DNA from: CAZYSK01 sp964649415
GTDB taxonomy: Bacteria > Chloroflexota > Anaerolineae > B4-G1
Direction: 5' to 3'
DNA length: 64,000 bases
Assembly: GCA_964649415.1 (NCBI GenBank)
Contig: CAZYSK010000009.1
Coordinates: forward strand, 62,001 to 126,000
Shown one piece after another: positions 1-7,698 of this stretch. Position numbers and translations under genes: made by a program. The notes under the pieces were generated by a model. That model saw only the letters and a list, made by a program, of their open reading frames with translations. It had not been told where the DNA came from and searched no databases. The first letter of the stretch is position 1; every line of letters starts with the position of its first letter.

Positions 1-458
1 GAGAAGCGGCGCTGGGGGCCGGGTACGAGGTGAAGGACGGCAACGCGTGGCTCAGTCAGGAAGTGGACGTCTTGATCCCCGCCGCCATCGAGGGAGTCAT
101 CACTGGGGAGACAGCCAAGCAGATCCATCCCCGCGTCAAGATTGTGGCGGAGGCAGCCAACGGTCCCACCACCCCGGAGGCCGATGAGGTTCTCGGCGAG
201 CGTGGCCTGTACGTGATCCCCGACTTCCTGTGCAACGCCGGCGGGGTCACCGTGTCGTACTTCGAGCAGGTGCAGAACGCCTACGGCTACTACTGGGACG
301 AGGCGCTTGTCCACGAGCGCCTGGACAAGAAGATGACGTCCGCCTTCGACGCCGTGCACGGTATGGCGCAGAAGCACGGGGTGAACAACCGCATGGGAGC
401 CTACATCGTCGCCGTGAGCCGCGTGGCCGAGGCCTGCAAGCTGCGCGGGTGGGCGTAG
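1..458 (+). CDS. Glu/Leu/Phe/Val dehydrogenase (glutamate dehydrogenase), C-terminal part
   Basis: The 5' end lies outside the window; the open frame runs from base 3 to the TAG at 456-458. The visible 150 residues are the NAD(P)-binding half of a glutamate dehydrogenase. Family hallmarks are DVLIPAA, the VAEAANGPTTPEAD segment, and IPDFLCNAGGVTVSYFEQVQN followed by the C-terminal helix. The enzyme interconverts glutamate and 2-oxoglutarate plus ammonia in the cytosol. Family membership is very clear, but the exact amino-acid substrate and cofactor cannot be read from this part. A hairpin about 70 bases downstream probably ends the transcript. Confidence 0.93.
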   Translation, partial: EAALGAGYEVKDGNAWLSQEVDVLIPAAIEGVITGETAKQIHPRVKIVAEAANGPTTPEADEVLGERGLYVIPDFLCNAGGVTVSYFEQVQNAYGYYWDEALVHERLDKKMTSAFDAVHGMAQKHGVNNRMGAYIVAVSRVAEACKLRGWA

Positions 459-529
459 GCCAATCAATGCTGGCGCCGGCAGTCCATGGGCGCGTGGCGT
501 GCTGGCCTAGCCCAATCTGACGAACATCC

Positions 530-556
530 AAGCCCCTGCTCCGTGAGCAGGGGCTT
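530..556 (+). terminator. Hairpin terminator after glutamate dehydrogenase
   Basis: A perfect 11-bp inverted repeat (AAGCCCCTGCT, 5-base loop, AGCAGGGGCTT) is followed by a moderately T-rich stretch. It sits between the dehydrogenase stop and the ssb promoter, so it fits a rho-independent terminator, though the U-tract is weak. Confidence 0.65.
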
Positions 557-561
557 GGTAT

Positions 562-590
562 TTGACTTCGCATCGCTTTCGGGGTAAGAT
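562..590 (+). promoter_or_regulatory. Sigma-70-type promoter for ssb
   Basis: TTGACT at 562-567 and TAAGAT at 585-590 are separated by exactly 17 bases. The predicted start near 597 leaves a leader of about 36 bases containing AAGGAGGT at 621-628. Confidence 0.7.
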
Positions 591-632
591 AGCGGCACGA
601 CTAACGGACACACACTCGCGAAGGAGGTAGCC

Positions 633-1052
633 ATGTACCAAAAAGTCATCATTGCAGGGAATCTTGGTCGAGACCCGGAAATGCGCTACACGTCCGACGG
701 CACGCCGGTCACCAACTTCTCGGTTGCCACCAATCGGCGCTGGACGAATGCCGATGGTAGCCGGGCCGAGGAGACCGTGTGGTTTCGCGTTACCGCGTGG
801 CGGCGAACAGCCGAAGTCTGCAATCAGTACCTGAAGAAAGGACAGCAGGTTCTGGTCGAGGGCCAACTCAAACCCGATCCTGCGACCGGTGGCCCACGCA
901 TCTGGACAGGGAACGACGGCATCGCCCGTGCATCGTACGAACTAACGGCATTCACGGTCAAATTCCTGGGCGGGCGTGGCGAACCCTCTGTGGAGCCGTA
1001 CGGTGGAGCCGAGGAGCCTCCTCCCGAGCCGGAAGAGGAGATCCCATTCTAG
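633..1052 (+). CDS. ssb: Single-stranded DNA-binding protein
   Basis: Encodes 139 residues. The N-terminal OB-fold begins MYQKVIIAGNLGRDPEMRYT and continues through the VTNFSVATNRRW and VWFRVTAWRR strands. A Pro/Glu-rich tail ends in EEEIPF, equivalent to the acidic C-terminal tip of SSB that docks replication and repair partners. It coats single-stranded DNA during replication, recombination and repair. Length is slightly shorter than the usual 150-180. ATG 633 follows AAGGAGGT with 4-base spacing and has its own promoter, so it is probably monocistronic; a strong hairpin lies downstream at 1231-1255. Confidence 0.95.
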   Translation: MYQKVIIAGNLGRDPEMRYTSDGTPVTNFSVATNRRWTNADGSRAEETVWFRVTAWRRTAEVCNQYLKKGQQVLVEGQLKPDPATGGPRIWTGNDGIARASYELTAFTVKFLGGRGEPSVEPYGGAEEPPPEPEEEIPF

Positions 1053-1230
1053 GGTAATCCGGCATCCCGGCCGCGGTGCGCTCCGCCACCGGGCCGAATG
1101 TGGCGAACGGGCGCCCCCACGGCAGCACACCACGCTCTGAACTGAGCACGGAGCGATTGGGCGCCGCCGAAGCGCCCACGACAACGTGCTGATGCACTGC
1201 AGAGCGCCAACCGTGCCAGCGGCATGGTTC

Positions 1231-1255
1231 GACCGCCGCTCTTGGAGCGGCGGTC
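1231..1255 (+). terminator. Hairpin terminator between ssb and the DUF3467 gene
   Basis: Perfect 11-bp stem GACCGCCGCTC / GAGCGGCGGTC with a 3-base loop, followed by TGTCTTG. The rest of the 253-base gap (1053-1305) shows only a weak TTGACC at 1260 upstream of the DUF3467 ribosome-binding site. Confidence 0.6.
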
Positions 1256-1305
1256 TGTCTTGACCGTGCCTGATCTTGCCACTACCGTCTTGAGGAGGTA
1301 CCTCG

Positions 1306-1635
1306 ATGAAGACGCCGCGCCGTCACCAGATGCAGGTGAACATCGAAGTTCCGCCCGATCTGGAGGCAATCTACGCCAACCTTGCCCTGATCACACACTC
1401 AGCCTCCGAGGTCATCATTGACTTCGCCCGCATCCTGCCGAACATGCCCAAGGCCAAGGTCTACGCCCGCATCATCAACACCCCGATACACGCCAAGCTG
1501 CTGCTGCGGGCTTTGGCCGAAAACCTGGAGAAATACGAGGCCCAGTTCGGCGAGATCAAGCTGCCCGCCGACGGCGACGCACTGGTGCAGCAGTTCTTCG
1601 GCGACGCCAAGCCGCCCAGCCCTCCGACGTCGTGA
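1306..1635 (+). CDS. DUF3467 family protein
   Basis: Encodes 109 residues. The pattern VPPDLEAIYANLALITHSASE, VIIDFARILP, AKVYARIINTPIHAKLLLRALAENL is that of the DUF3467 family, small cytosolic proteins of unknown function. ATG 1306 follows GAGGAGGT (1292-1299). The gene reads directly into the translin-family gene (GTGA overlap at its stop if the upstream GTG were used), so the two are probably co-transcribed. No catalytic motif is visible. The function is unknown; the operon context with translin and a nuclease suggests, by inference only, a nucleic-acid-related role. Confidence 0.85.
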   Translation: MKTPRRHQMQVNIEVPPDLEAIYANLALITHSASEVIIDFARILPNMPKAKVYARIINTPIHAKLLLRALAENLEKYEAQFGEIKLPADGDALVQQFFGDAKPPSPPTS

Positions 1636-1655
1636 TCCCACCGGCAGGGCACACC

Positions 1656-2309
1656 ATGAGCATAGCGATGAATATGAATCACCTGGAGACGATATCCGAA
1701 CGCATCCGGGCCGAGTTCGAGGCCCGCAACGACGCCCGCGATGGCGTGCTGCGCCGCTCCCGTGAGCTGATCCGCCTATGTGCGACTGCGATCCGTGCCA
1801 GCCATCGCGACGAGTGGGATGAAGCCCGCGAACTGCTGTCCCAGGCCGACGCGGTCGCCGACGGTATCCGGGAGGCCACCGTGCCCTACCCTGACCTGCA
1901 GTGCGCAGGCTACACCCAGGACGCTCTCAAGGAATTGGTCGAGGCACACGCCACGCTGGCAATGGCCAGCGACACGCCGATCCCGGAGCCGGAGACGCTG
2001 CGCGTCGCCTACCCGGCCTACCTGAACGGCCTGTGCGAGGCCGCCAGCGAGATGCGTCGCCGCTGCCTGGACGAACTGCGCCGGGGCGACACCGGCGAGG
2101 CCGAGCGGCTCGTGCAGAAGATGGACGAGATCTACGACCTGCTGGTCACCTTCGACTTCCCCGATGCCATCACGGGCGGGCTGCGCCGCCGCGTGGACCA
2201 ACTGCGCGGCGTGTTGGAGCGTACCCGAGGCGACCTGACCAACAGCCTGCGCCAGGATCGAATGATCCGCGCCTTGCGCGACTTCGAGGGACACGTCGGG
2301 AGTGAGTGA
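1656..2309 (+). CDS. Translin-family protein
   Basis: About 217 helical residues with the translin/TRAX pattern: an N-terminal helix, RSRELIRLCATAIRASHRDEWDEAREL, a YTQDALKELVEAHATL segment, then PAYLNGLCEAASEMRRRCLDELRRGD. Eukaryotic translin binds single-stranded DNA/RNA, and with TRAX forms the C3PO RNase; prokaryotic homologues are often misnamed haloacid dehalogenase. The start is uncertain: GTG 1632 overlaps the previous stop, but ATG 1656 (or 1668/1674) fits the family N-terminus better. The 3' end overlaps the next gene by 8 bases, indicating translational coupling to the nuclease pair. TRAX-type catalytic acidic residues are not clearly identifiable. Confidence 0.8.
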   Translation: MSIAMNMNHLETISERIRAEFEARNDARDGVLRRSRELIRLCATAIRASHRDEWDEARELLSQADAVADGIREATVPYPDLQCAGYTQDALKELVEAHATLAMASDTPIPEPETLRVAYPAYLNGLCEAASEMRRRCLDELRRGDTGEAERLVQKMDEIYDLLVTFDFPDAITGGLRRRVDQLRGVLERTRGDLTNSLRQDRMIRALRDFEGHVGSE

Positions 2310-2601
2310 AGGCCGGTCTCGAGGCAACTTCAGAGTGGATGCCCCCACAGGGGCACACCCCGAGGGAAACCGCGTCATCCGCGCCAGCGAGATCGGCCGG
2401 TATGCCTACTGCGCCCACGCCTGGTGGCTGGGCAGCGTCCAGGGCGTGCCGTCCTCCCACCGGGTGGAGATGGCAGCAGGCGAAGCGTCCCACCGGCGAC
2501 ACGGACGGGGCGTGAGCGCTTCGCTCTGGCTGAGCCGCCTGGCATACACCACCCTTTTCGTGGCCGCCGTGGTCGGGGTGCTGTGGTTGATCGGTCGATG
2601 A
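2302..2601 (+). CDS. Cas4/RecB-like nuclease, N-terminal component with membrane segment
   Basis: Encodes 99 residues starting with GTG 2302 inside the translin 3' end. Residues 25-40 (VIRASEIGRYAYCAHAWWL) match the N-terminus of Cas4/Dna2-type PD-(D/E)XK nucleases and include the first cysteine of their four-Cys iron-sulfur site. A H..HG segment follows. The C-terminus is one hydrophobic helix (about residues 78-97). The stop overlaps the next ATG (ATGA at 2598-2601). The nuclease core is on the next peptide, so the enzyme is either a genuine two-subunit protein, a programmed -1 frameshift product, or a recently split gene. Not linked to any CRISPR array here. Confidence 0.7.
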   Translation: MSEGRSRGNFRVDAPTGAHPEGNRVIRASEIGRYAYCAHAWWLGSVQGVPSSHRVEMAAGEASHRRHGRGVSASLWLSRLAYTTLFVAAVVGVLWLIGR

Positions 2602-3113
2602 TGGCACGGTGGTTCCTCATTCTGTTGGCCCTCGGCCTGCTGCTGCTCTGGCTGGCACGGCGGGGGCGCGCGCGGAGTGGGCTGCCGCAGGGCCGCGTGG
2701 TGTACACCGATACAGGCGGCTGGGGACGGCTGGAGCGTCCGCTGTTTTCGCGCCGGTTCATGCTCACGGGCAAACCGGACTACCTCGTGGCTGACGGATC
2801 CGACGTGATACCTGTCGAGGTCAAGTCGGGCCAGGCTCCGGCGCAACCCTATCGCTCACACGTCCTGCAACTGGCGGCCTACTGCCTGCTGGTCGAGGAG
2901 TGCTACGGAGCGCGACCGCCCTACGGCATGGTCAAGTACACCGATCACACCTTCGAAGTGGACTACACGCCCGAATTGGAGGACGAGCTACTGAACACAT
3001 TGGACCAGATGCGGGCAGATCTGGTCGCGGGGGCCGCACCCCGCGACCACGACACACCGCACCGTTGCCGGGCGTGTGGGTACCAGCAGCGGTGCCACGA
3101 GCGGCTGGCGTGA
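2598..3113 (+). CDS. Cas4/RecB-like PD-(D/E)XK nuclease, catalytic component
   Basis: Encodes 171 residues from the ATG overlapping the previous stop. It opens with a hydrophobic helix (residues 4-20) and basic RRGRARSG. The nuclease core follows: LTGKPDYLV (metal-binding Asp), IPVEVKSG (Glu and Lys), and the Q..AY.LL helix. The end carries C-RAC-GYQQR-C, the three remaining cysteines of a Cas4-type iron-sulfur cluster. Together with the preceding peptide it reconstitutes a membrane-tethered single-strand nuclease. Coupling to translin suggests nucleic-acid processing at the membrane (inference). The 3' end was duplicated in the adjacent 88-bp tandem repeat. Confidence 0.8.
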   Translation: MMARWFLILLALGLLLLWLARRGRARSGLPQGRVVYTDTGGWGRLERPLFSRRFMLTGKPDYLVADGSDVIPVEVKSGQAPAQPYRSHVLQLAAYCLLVEECYGARPPYGMVKYTDHTFEVDYTPELEDELLNTLDQMRADLVAGAAPRDHDTPHRCRACGYQQRCHERLA

Positions 3114-3263
3114 ATGGGCTTATGGCCCCACGGCACTCCGCTCGCGCTCCGTGCCTGACTACGAGCGAGGTCAGTAGCGGTGCCACGAGCGGCTGGCGTG
3201 AACAGGCGTGTGATTCCACGGCACTCTGCTGGCGCTCCGTGCCTGACTACGAGCGAGGTCAAT
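3088..3263 (+). repeat. 88-bp tandem duplication covering the nuclease gene end
   Basis: Bases 3088-3175 and 3176-3263 are near-identical copies. The first copy includes the last 8 codons and stop of the nuclease gene; the second is a non-coding echo of the same CHERLA-stop sequence plus flank. Copies differ at a few positions. Confidence 0.85.
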
Positions 3264-3334
3264 AGGTGAGTATTCGTCGGCCACATGCGCCGCACGCGTT
3301 GCGTGAGCCGTCTTATCCCAGCAAGGAGATCACT

Positions 3335-4165
3335 ATGCGCGTATTCGTCACCGGATACAAAGGCCAGCTTGGCCGGGCGCTATCCACGGCGCTAGCCGGG
3401 CACACGTTGGCGGGTTGCGACCTGCCGGAACTCGACATCACCGACCGGGAGGCCATCGGCGAGGCCATCGCCAGCTTCGCGCCGGACGTGGTCATCCACG
3501 CCGCCGCGTGGACGGACGTGGACGGCTGCGCGCGAGATCCAGAGCGCGCCTACAGCGTCAACGCGCTGGGCACGCAGAGCGTGGCGCTGGCCTGCGCCGC
3601 GAGCGGCGCGGCCCTGGCCTACGTCAGCACCAACGAGGTCTTCGACGGCACGGCGACGGAGCCCTATCGCGAGTGGGATCCACCCCACCCCATCAACCCG
3701 TACGCCCGATCGAAGGCGGCCGGTGAGTGGTACGTGCGGCACTTGCTCACCCGCTTCTACATCGCCCGCACCGCCTGGCTCTATGCCCCCGGCGGGCGCA
3801 ACTTCCCCCACCGGATCATCGAGTTGGCCGACGAGCGCGGGGCACTGCGGGTGGTGACCGACGAGGTGGGCAATCCCACCTACGCGCCGGACCTGGCGGG
3901 CGCGCTCGCCGCGCTCATCTCCACCGGCGCCTACGGCGTCTACCACCTGAGCAACTCGGGCTACTGCTCGCGCTACGACTTCGCCCGCGAGATCCTGCGC
4001 ATCAGCGGCCGGGAACACGTGCCCGTCGAGCCCATCACGCTGGACGAGTTCCAGCGCGCCTCCACCCCACCCCGTTTCGCGCCCCTGGCGAACACGGCCG
4101 CCGCCACGCTGGGCATCACCCCGCGCCCCTGGCAAGAGGCCCTGGAGGATTTCCTCACATCCTGA
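3335..4165 (+). CDS. rfbD: dTDP-4-dehydrorhamnose reductase
   Basis: Encodes 276 residues. An extended SDR: Rossmann motif VTGYKGQLGRAL at residues 6-17, DVVIHAAAWTDVDGCA, AYVSTNEVFDG, and the catalytic Tyr-x3-Lys in NPYARSKAAGE. It reduces dTDP-4-dehydrorhamnose to dTDP-L-rhamnose, the last step of the rml pathway; a long-form RmlA lies at 12950. ATG 3335 is preceded by AAGGAG at 3323-3328; an in-frame upstream extension to 3266 lacks a ribosome-binding site and homology. Two hairpins follow the stop. It may instead be a related sugar-nucleotide reductase, but the family is clear. Confidence 0.88.
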   Translation: MRVFVTGYKGQLGRALSTALAGHTLAGCDLPELDITDREAIGEAIASFAPDVVIHAAAWTDVDGCARDPERAYSVNALGTQSVALACAASGAALAYVSTNEVFDGTATEPYREWDPPHPINPYARSKAAGEWYVRHLLTRFYIARTAWLYAPGGRNFPHRIIELADERGALRVVTDEVGNPTYAPDLAGALAALISTGAYGVYHLSNSGYCSRYDFAREILRISGREHVPVEPITLDEFQRASTPPRFAPLANTAAATLGITPRPWQEALEDFLTS

Positions 4166-4209
4166 ACCCGGATGGGATCAGGCACAGACCGTATCCTCTC
4201 AATATGTAG

Positions 4210-4231
4210 GGGCGACCCCTTGTGGTCGCCC
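4210..4231 (+). terminator. Hairpin terminator after rfbD
   Basis: GGGCGACC (4210-4217), 6-base loop, GGTCGCCC (4224-4231), followed by TCTT. It fits the end of the plus-strand transcript. Confidence 0.6.
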
Positions 4232-4254
4232 TCTTGGGCAGGTACAAAAGCAAA

Positions 4255-4286
4255 ACTCCCCTCCTGGGCCGTGCCCAGAGGGGAGT
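4255..4286 (-). terminator. Rho-independent terminator of the OsmC gene
   Basis: A long hairpin (ACTCCCCT..CTGGGC / GCCCAG..AGGGGAGT with one bulged base) lies 60 bases past the minus-strand stop. On the minus strand the stem is followed by TTTTGCTTTTG, a good U-tract. Confidence 0.75.
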
Positions 4287-4345
4287 CTGTGCGCTCCGGC
4301 CCGCGGCTTGGCGTGAGCGGAGCACCGAATGGCAGACGGAGACGA

Positions 4346-4747
4346 CTACTCCTTGCCTTTCATCACGACGTCGACATTGTCCAACGTGCAGATCGTCTCG
4401 TGGACCGGGCAGTGCCCAGCGACGCGCAGAAGCGCCTTCTCACGACCCTTGATCTTCCCGTTGGGCACATTGACCTCCACCTTCACGTTGGTCAACCGAG
4501 TAGGATCCTCGACCTTCTCGAACGAGACATCCACACTCAGGTCCGTGGTGTCAATGCCTACATTGTTGCAGTAGTTGGCGACGAACGCGCCAATGCAGGA
4601 GCCCAGCGACGCGATGAAGACCTGCGGCGGTGTCGGGCCACGGTCGCTGCCGCCCATCGAGTCCGGTACGTCGATGACCATGCTGTGGTTGCCGATCTTG
4701 CTCTCAAATAGCATGTCGCCCTTGTAGTAGGTTGTAATCTTTGCCAT
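4346..4747 (-). CDS. OsmC family protein (peroxiredoxin-like)
   Basis: Encodes 133 residues. OsmC/Ohr fold: GGSDRGPTPPQVFIASLGSCIGAFVANYC with the first reactive cysteine, then VNVPNGKIKGREKALLRVAGHCPVHETI with the second. Such proteins reduce organic hydroperoxides with a two-cysteine active site, or have related roles. ATG (4745-4747) is preceded by AGGAGG (complement of 4760-4765) at a rather long 12-base spacing. It is a stand-alone minus-strand gene with its own terminator, convergent with rfbD. Confidence 0.88.
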   Translation of the reverse strand: MAKITTYYKGDMLFESKIGNHSMVIDVPDSMGGSDRGPTPPQVFIASLGSCIGAFVANYCNNVGIDTTDLSVDVSFEKVEDPTRLTNVKVEVNVPNGKIKGREKALLRVAGHCPVHETICTLDNVDVVMKGKE

Positions 4748-5020
4748 TTTTGCCTATTGCCTCCTAAGCTAATATGGAATGACAAGTCTAACGAAGAACT
4801 GCCCTGCACCTCTCGGTGAGCAGTCAGTCAGCAGTAACGGACAGTCTTCCTCACACAAGGCGCAATTATACCACACCCAAAAACAAAGTCAATTTCCAGA
4901 CGGATGTACGGACATCAGCAGGGCATTGCGCACCGTTCCATTCCAGGCATGGACAGGTCGCGGGCAGGGCACACGCACACCAGCGCGTGAGAGCGGAACA
5001 CCAGCGACCTTCAACCGGTC

Positions 5021-5049
5021 TGGCTGATACGGCCGATCACGGGTATAAT
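5021..5049 (+). promoter_or_regulatory. Promoter for the first glycosyltransferase
   Basis: A perfect TATAAT at 5044-5049 with a poor -35 match (TGGCTG, 5021-5026) 17 bases upstream. The predicted start near 5056 gives a 42-base leader to ATG 5098 and includes GGAGGT. The rest of the gap back to 4748 shows nothing recognisable. Confidence 0.5.
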
Positions 5050-5097
5050 GGCCGGCGAACCAACATGCCTGTGACACGCGACACGCCGGAGGTCTCG

Positions 5098-6135
5098 ATG
5101 CACCCGCCCGATCCAAGCAGCGACGAGCACCACAAGCCAAACACCGAGACGGCCAGCCAGCCGTCAGTGCCGGGGGATCAGCCGCTCGTCTCCGTCATCA
5201 TCCCCAACTGGAACGGCGCGCACCACCTGCCCACGTGCCTGGAGAGCCTGCGGCGCCAGAGTTATCCCCACATCGAGGTCATCGTTGCCGACAACGGATC
5301 CACCGACGGGTCGCTGGAACTGCTGGCGCGGGATTTCGCCGAGGTGCAGGTGCTGGCGCTGGGTGAGAACCGCGGCTTTGCCGGCGCGTGCAACGCCGGA
5401 ATACAGGCCGCGAGAGGGGCGCTCGTCGCCCTCCTGAACAACGACACGGAGGCTGACACACTGTGGGTAGAAGAGGTGACCGCCGCCTTTGAACGCCACC
5501 CGGAGGCCGGGCTCGTCGCTTCCAAGATGCTCCTGTTCGACCGGCGCGACACCTTTCACACAGCAGGCGATTTCTACCGCGTGGACGGCATCCCGGGCAA
5601 TCGGGGCGTGTGGCAGAGGGACGCGGGCCAGTACGAGCGCGAGGAATACGTCTTCAGCGCGTGCGGGGGGAGCGCGGCCTATCGAAGGGCCGTGCTGGAC
5701 CAAATCGGCTTGCTGGACGAGGATTTCTTCTTCTCCTGCGAGGACGTGGACCTGGCCTGGCGGGCTCAGTTGGCCGGCTGGCGCTGTCTCTACGCCCCGC
5801 GCGCGCGTATCTACCACAAACTGAGCGCCACCGGTGGGGGCGCGACCGCCAGCTTCTACGACGGGCGCAACTTCATCTACCTGCTGGCGAAGGACTACCC
5901 GGGAGACCTGTGGCGCAAGCACTGGCGAGCAGTCCTGCGGGCGCAACTGCGCATCACGTGGGATGCCCTGCGAGCCTGGCAGGGGGCAGCGGCGCGAGCG
6001 CGGCTGCGGGGCCAACTGGCGGGACTCCTGGGCATCCCCAACATGCTCCGCAAGCGGCGAGCGGTACGTCGTTGCCGAAGCGTTGACCAATCGTACATTG
6101 AGAGTATCCTGACCAAGGTTGACGAAAACACCTGA
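5098..6135 (+). CDS. Glycosyltransferase family 2 (rhamnosyltransferase-like)
   Basis: Encodes 345 residues. GT-A fold of GT2: PLVSVIIPNWNGAHHLPTCLESL at about residue 25, EVIVADNGSTDGS, the metal-binding NNDTEAD, and the acceptor-region GLLDEDFFFSCEDVDLAWR typical of rhamnosyl- and related polysaccharide transferases. It transfers a sugar from a nucleotide donor to a growing glycan on the cytosolic face. ATG 5098 has GGAGGT at 5088-5093; ATG 5065 is possible but would nearly coincide with the transcription start. Context with RfbD, RmlA and Wzz homologues indicates exopolysaccharide or cell-wall glycan synthesis. Confidence 0.88.
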   Translation: MHPPDPSSDEHHKPNTETASQPSVPGDQPLVSVIIPNWNGAHHLPTCLESLRRQSYPHIEVIVADNGSTDGSLELLARDFAEVQVLALGENRGFAGACNAGIQAARGALVALLNNDTEADTLWVEEVTAAFERHPEAGLVASKMLLFDRRDTFHTAGDFYRVDGIPGNRGVWQRDAGQYEREEYVFSACGGSAAYRRAVLDQIGLLDEDFFFSCEDVDLAWRAQLAGWRCLYAPRARIYHKLSATGGGATASFYDGRNFIYLLAKDYPGDLWRKHWRAVLRAQLRITWDALRAWQGAAARARLRGQLAGLLGIPNMLRKRRAVRRCRSVDQSYIESILTKVDENT

Positions 6136-6147
6136 AATAGGTATCAT
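6119..6147 (+). promoter_or_regulatory. Sigma-70-type promoter before the second glycosyltransferase
   Basis: TTGACG (6119-6124), 17-base spacer, TATCAT (6142-6147). The -35 lies within the final codons of the preceding gene, so 6201 onward can be expressed independently. Confidence 0.65.
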
Positions 6148-6200
6148 ACTAGAGAGCCAAGTTCACCCATCCTCTCGCCTATGACAGCACAACTGCACTC

Positions 6201-6992
6201 ATGTTCGCTGAGCGGCTCACGGGTGAATCCACAGACCCAGAAGTAGACCGAGGTGATACCATAGACCCAAACAGCCCCCTACTGACCATTATCATCCCTG
6301 CCTACAACGAGGAAAATCGCCTGCCGAGCACGCTGCCGCAGGTGCTGGACTTCGTCGAGGCGCAGGATTATGCCGTGGAAGTGCTGGTGGTGGACAACGC
6401 CAGCACGGATCGCACCTCCGATGTCGTGCGCGAGTTCGCCGCCGACCACCCGATTGTGACCCTGCTCCACCAGCCCATCCAGGGCAAGGGGGCAGCGGTG
6501 CGCAAGGGGATGCTCGAAGGCCACGGCGACTACCTGTTCATCTGCGACGCGGACCTGGCGATGCCGATTGAGGAGGTGAGCAAGTTCCTCCCCCCCGCCC
6601 TCTCCGGCTACGACGTCGCCATCGCCTCGCGCGAGGCACCCGGCGCGGTCCGCTACAACGAACCCAAGTACCGCCACCTGATGGGGCGGGTGTTCAACCT
6701 CCTGGTGCGCCTGCTGGCCGTGCCCGGCGTTCAGGACACGCAGTGCGGCTTCAAGTGCCTCCGCCGGGAGGTCGCCCGCGACCTCTTTGCCATCCAGACG
6801 ATTGACGGGTGGGCCTTCGACGTGGAGATCCTCCACGCCGCGCTGCGGCGGGGTTACGGCCTCGTCGAGGTGCCCATTCACTGGTACTACGGAGAAGGCA
6901 GCCGGGTGAGCCCGTTGCGCGACTCCTGGAACATGCTGCGGGAGGTATTCCGCATTCGTCGCAACGGCCGCGCGGGGCTCTACGATAGGTGA
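6201..6992 (+). CDS. Glycosyltransferase family 2, dolichyl-phosphate glucosyltransferase type
   Basis: Encodes 263 residues. LLTIIIPAYNEENRLPSTL (about residue 27), VEVLVVDNASTDRTSDVV, KGAAVRKGM, the metal-binding ICDADLAMP, then DTQCGFKCLRREVARDLF and the WAFDVEILHAALRRGYGLVEVPIHW block. This is the ALG5/DPG-synthase pattern: transfer of glucose or another sugar to a polyprenyl phosphate at the membrane. No C-terminal membrane anchor is seen. No clear Shine-Dalgarno precedes ATG 6201. rnhB follows after 15 bases and may share the transcript. Confidence 0.87.
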   Translation: MFAERLTGESTDPEVDRGDTIDPNSPLLTIIIPAYNEENRLPSTLPQVLDFVEAQDYAVEVLVVDNASTDRTSDVVREFAADHPIVTLLHQPIQGKGAAVRKGMLEGHGDYLFICDADLAMPIEEVSKFLPPALSGYDVAIASREAPGAVRYNEPKYRHLMGRVFNLLVRLLAVPGVQDTQCGFKCLRREVARDLFAIQTIDGWAFDVEILHAALRRGYGLVEVPIHWYYGEGSRVSPLRDSWNMLREVFRIRRNGRAGLYDR

Positions 6993-7007
6993 TGGCCCAT
7001 CACTCAC

Positions 7008-7640
7008 ATGCTGCCTGACCTTCGCGAAGAACTGAGATTGTTCAACGCCGGCCACTCCCGTGTGGCGGGGCTGGATGAGGCGGGCCGGGGCGCGTGGGCC
7101 GGGCCCGTCTGCGCGGCGGCCGTGGTGCTCCCGCTCGAACGGGCCGACCTGCCCGACCTGTTGGCCGGTGTGCGCGACTCTAAACAGCTCAGTCCGGCGC
7201 GGCGGGAGACGCTCCTGCCCGTGATCCTGGAGACGGCGGAGGCGGTGGGCGTGGGCTGGGCCACCCCGGCCGAGGTGGATGCACTGGGCATCGTGCCGGC
7301 CACGCGGCGGGCGTTCTGTCGCGCCGTGGCGCGGCTGGACGGGCAGGCAGACGCGCTGGTGGTGGACTACGTGCGGCTGCCGGAGCTGGACCTGCCGCAA
7401 CGGGCGCTGGCGAAAGCGGATGCGCGCTGCCTGAGCGTCGCCGCCGCCAGTATCGTGGCCAAGGTGAACCGCGACCAACTGATGATGGCGCTGGATGGGG
7501 ATTTCCCCGGCTACGGCTTCGCCCGCCACAAGGGCTACGGCACGCGCCAACACCGGGAAGCGCTGGCGCGGCTGGGACCCTGCCCGATCCACCGCATGAG
7601 CTGGCGACCGTTGACGGCGCTTTCCCTGGGAGCAGAATGA
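7008..7640 (+). CDS. rnhB: Ribonuclease HII
   Basis: Encodes 210 residues, normal for the family. The active-site quartet is visible: D23 and E24 in GLDEAGRGAWAGPV, D120 in LVVDYVRLP, and D138 in AKADARCLSVAAASIVAKVNRD. It cleaves the RNA strand of RNA/DNA hybrids and starts removal of single ribonucleotides from DNA. It sits between glycosyltransferase genes; the association looks positional, not functional. Confidence 0.95.
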   Translation: MLPDLREELRLFNAGHSRVAGLDEAGRGAWAGPVCAAAVVLPLERADLPDLLAGVRDSKQLSPARRETLLPVILETAEAVGVGWATPAEVDALGIVPATRRAFCRAVARLDGQADALVVDYVRLPELDLPQRALAKADARCLSVAAASIVAKVNRDQLMMALDGDFPGYGFARHKGYGTRQHREALARLGPCPIHRMSWRPLTALSLGAE

Positions 7641-7698
7641 CGTGCGAGCGATTCTCCAACCTCCGATCTCCAACCTCCAAGTGTCGGGCGGGCCGAAG

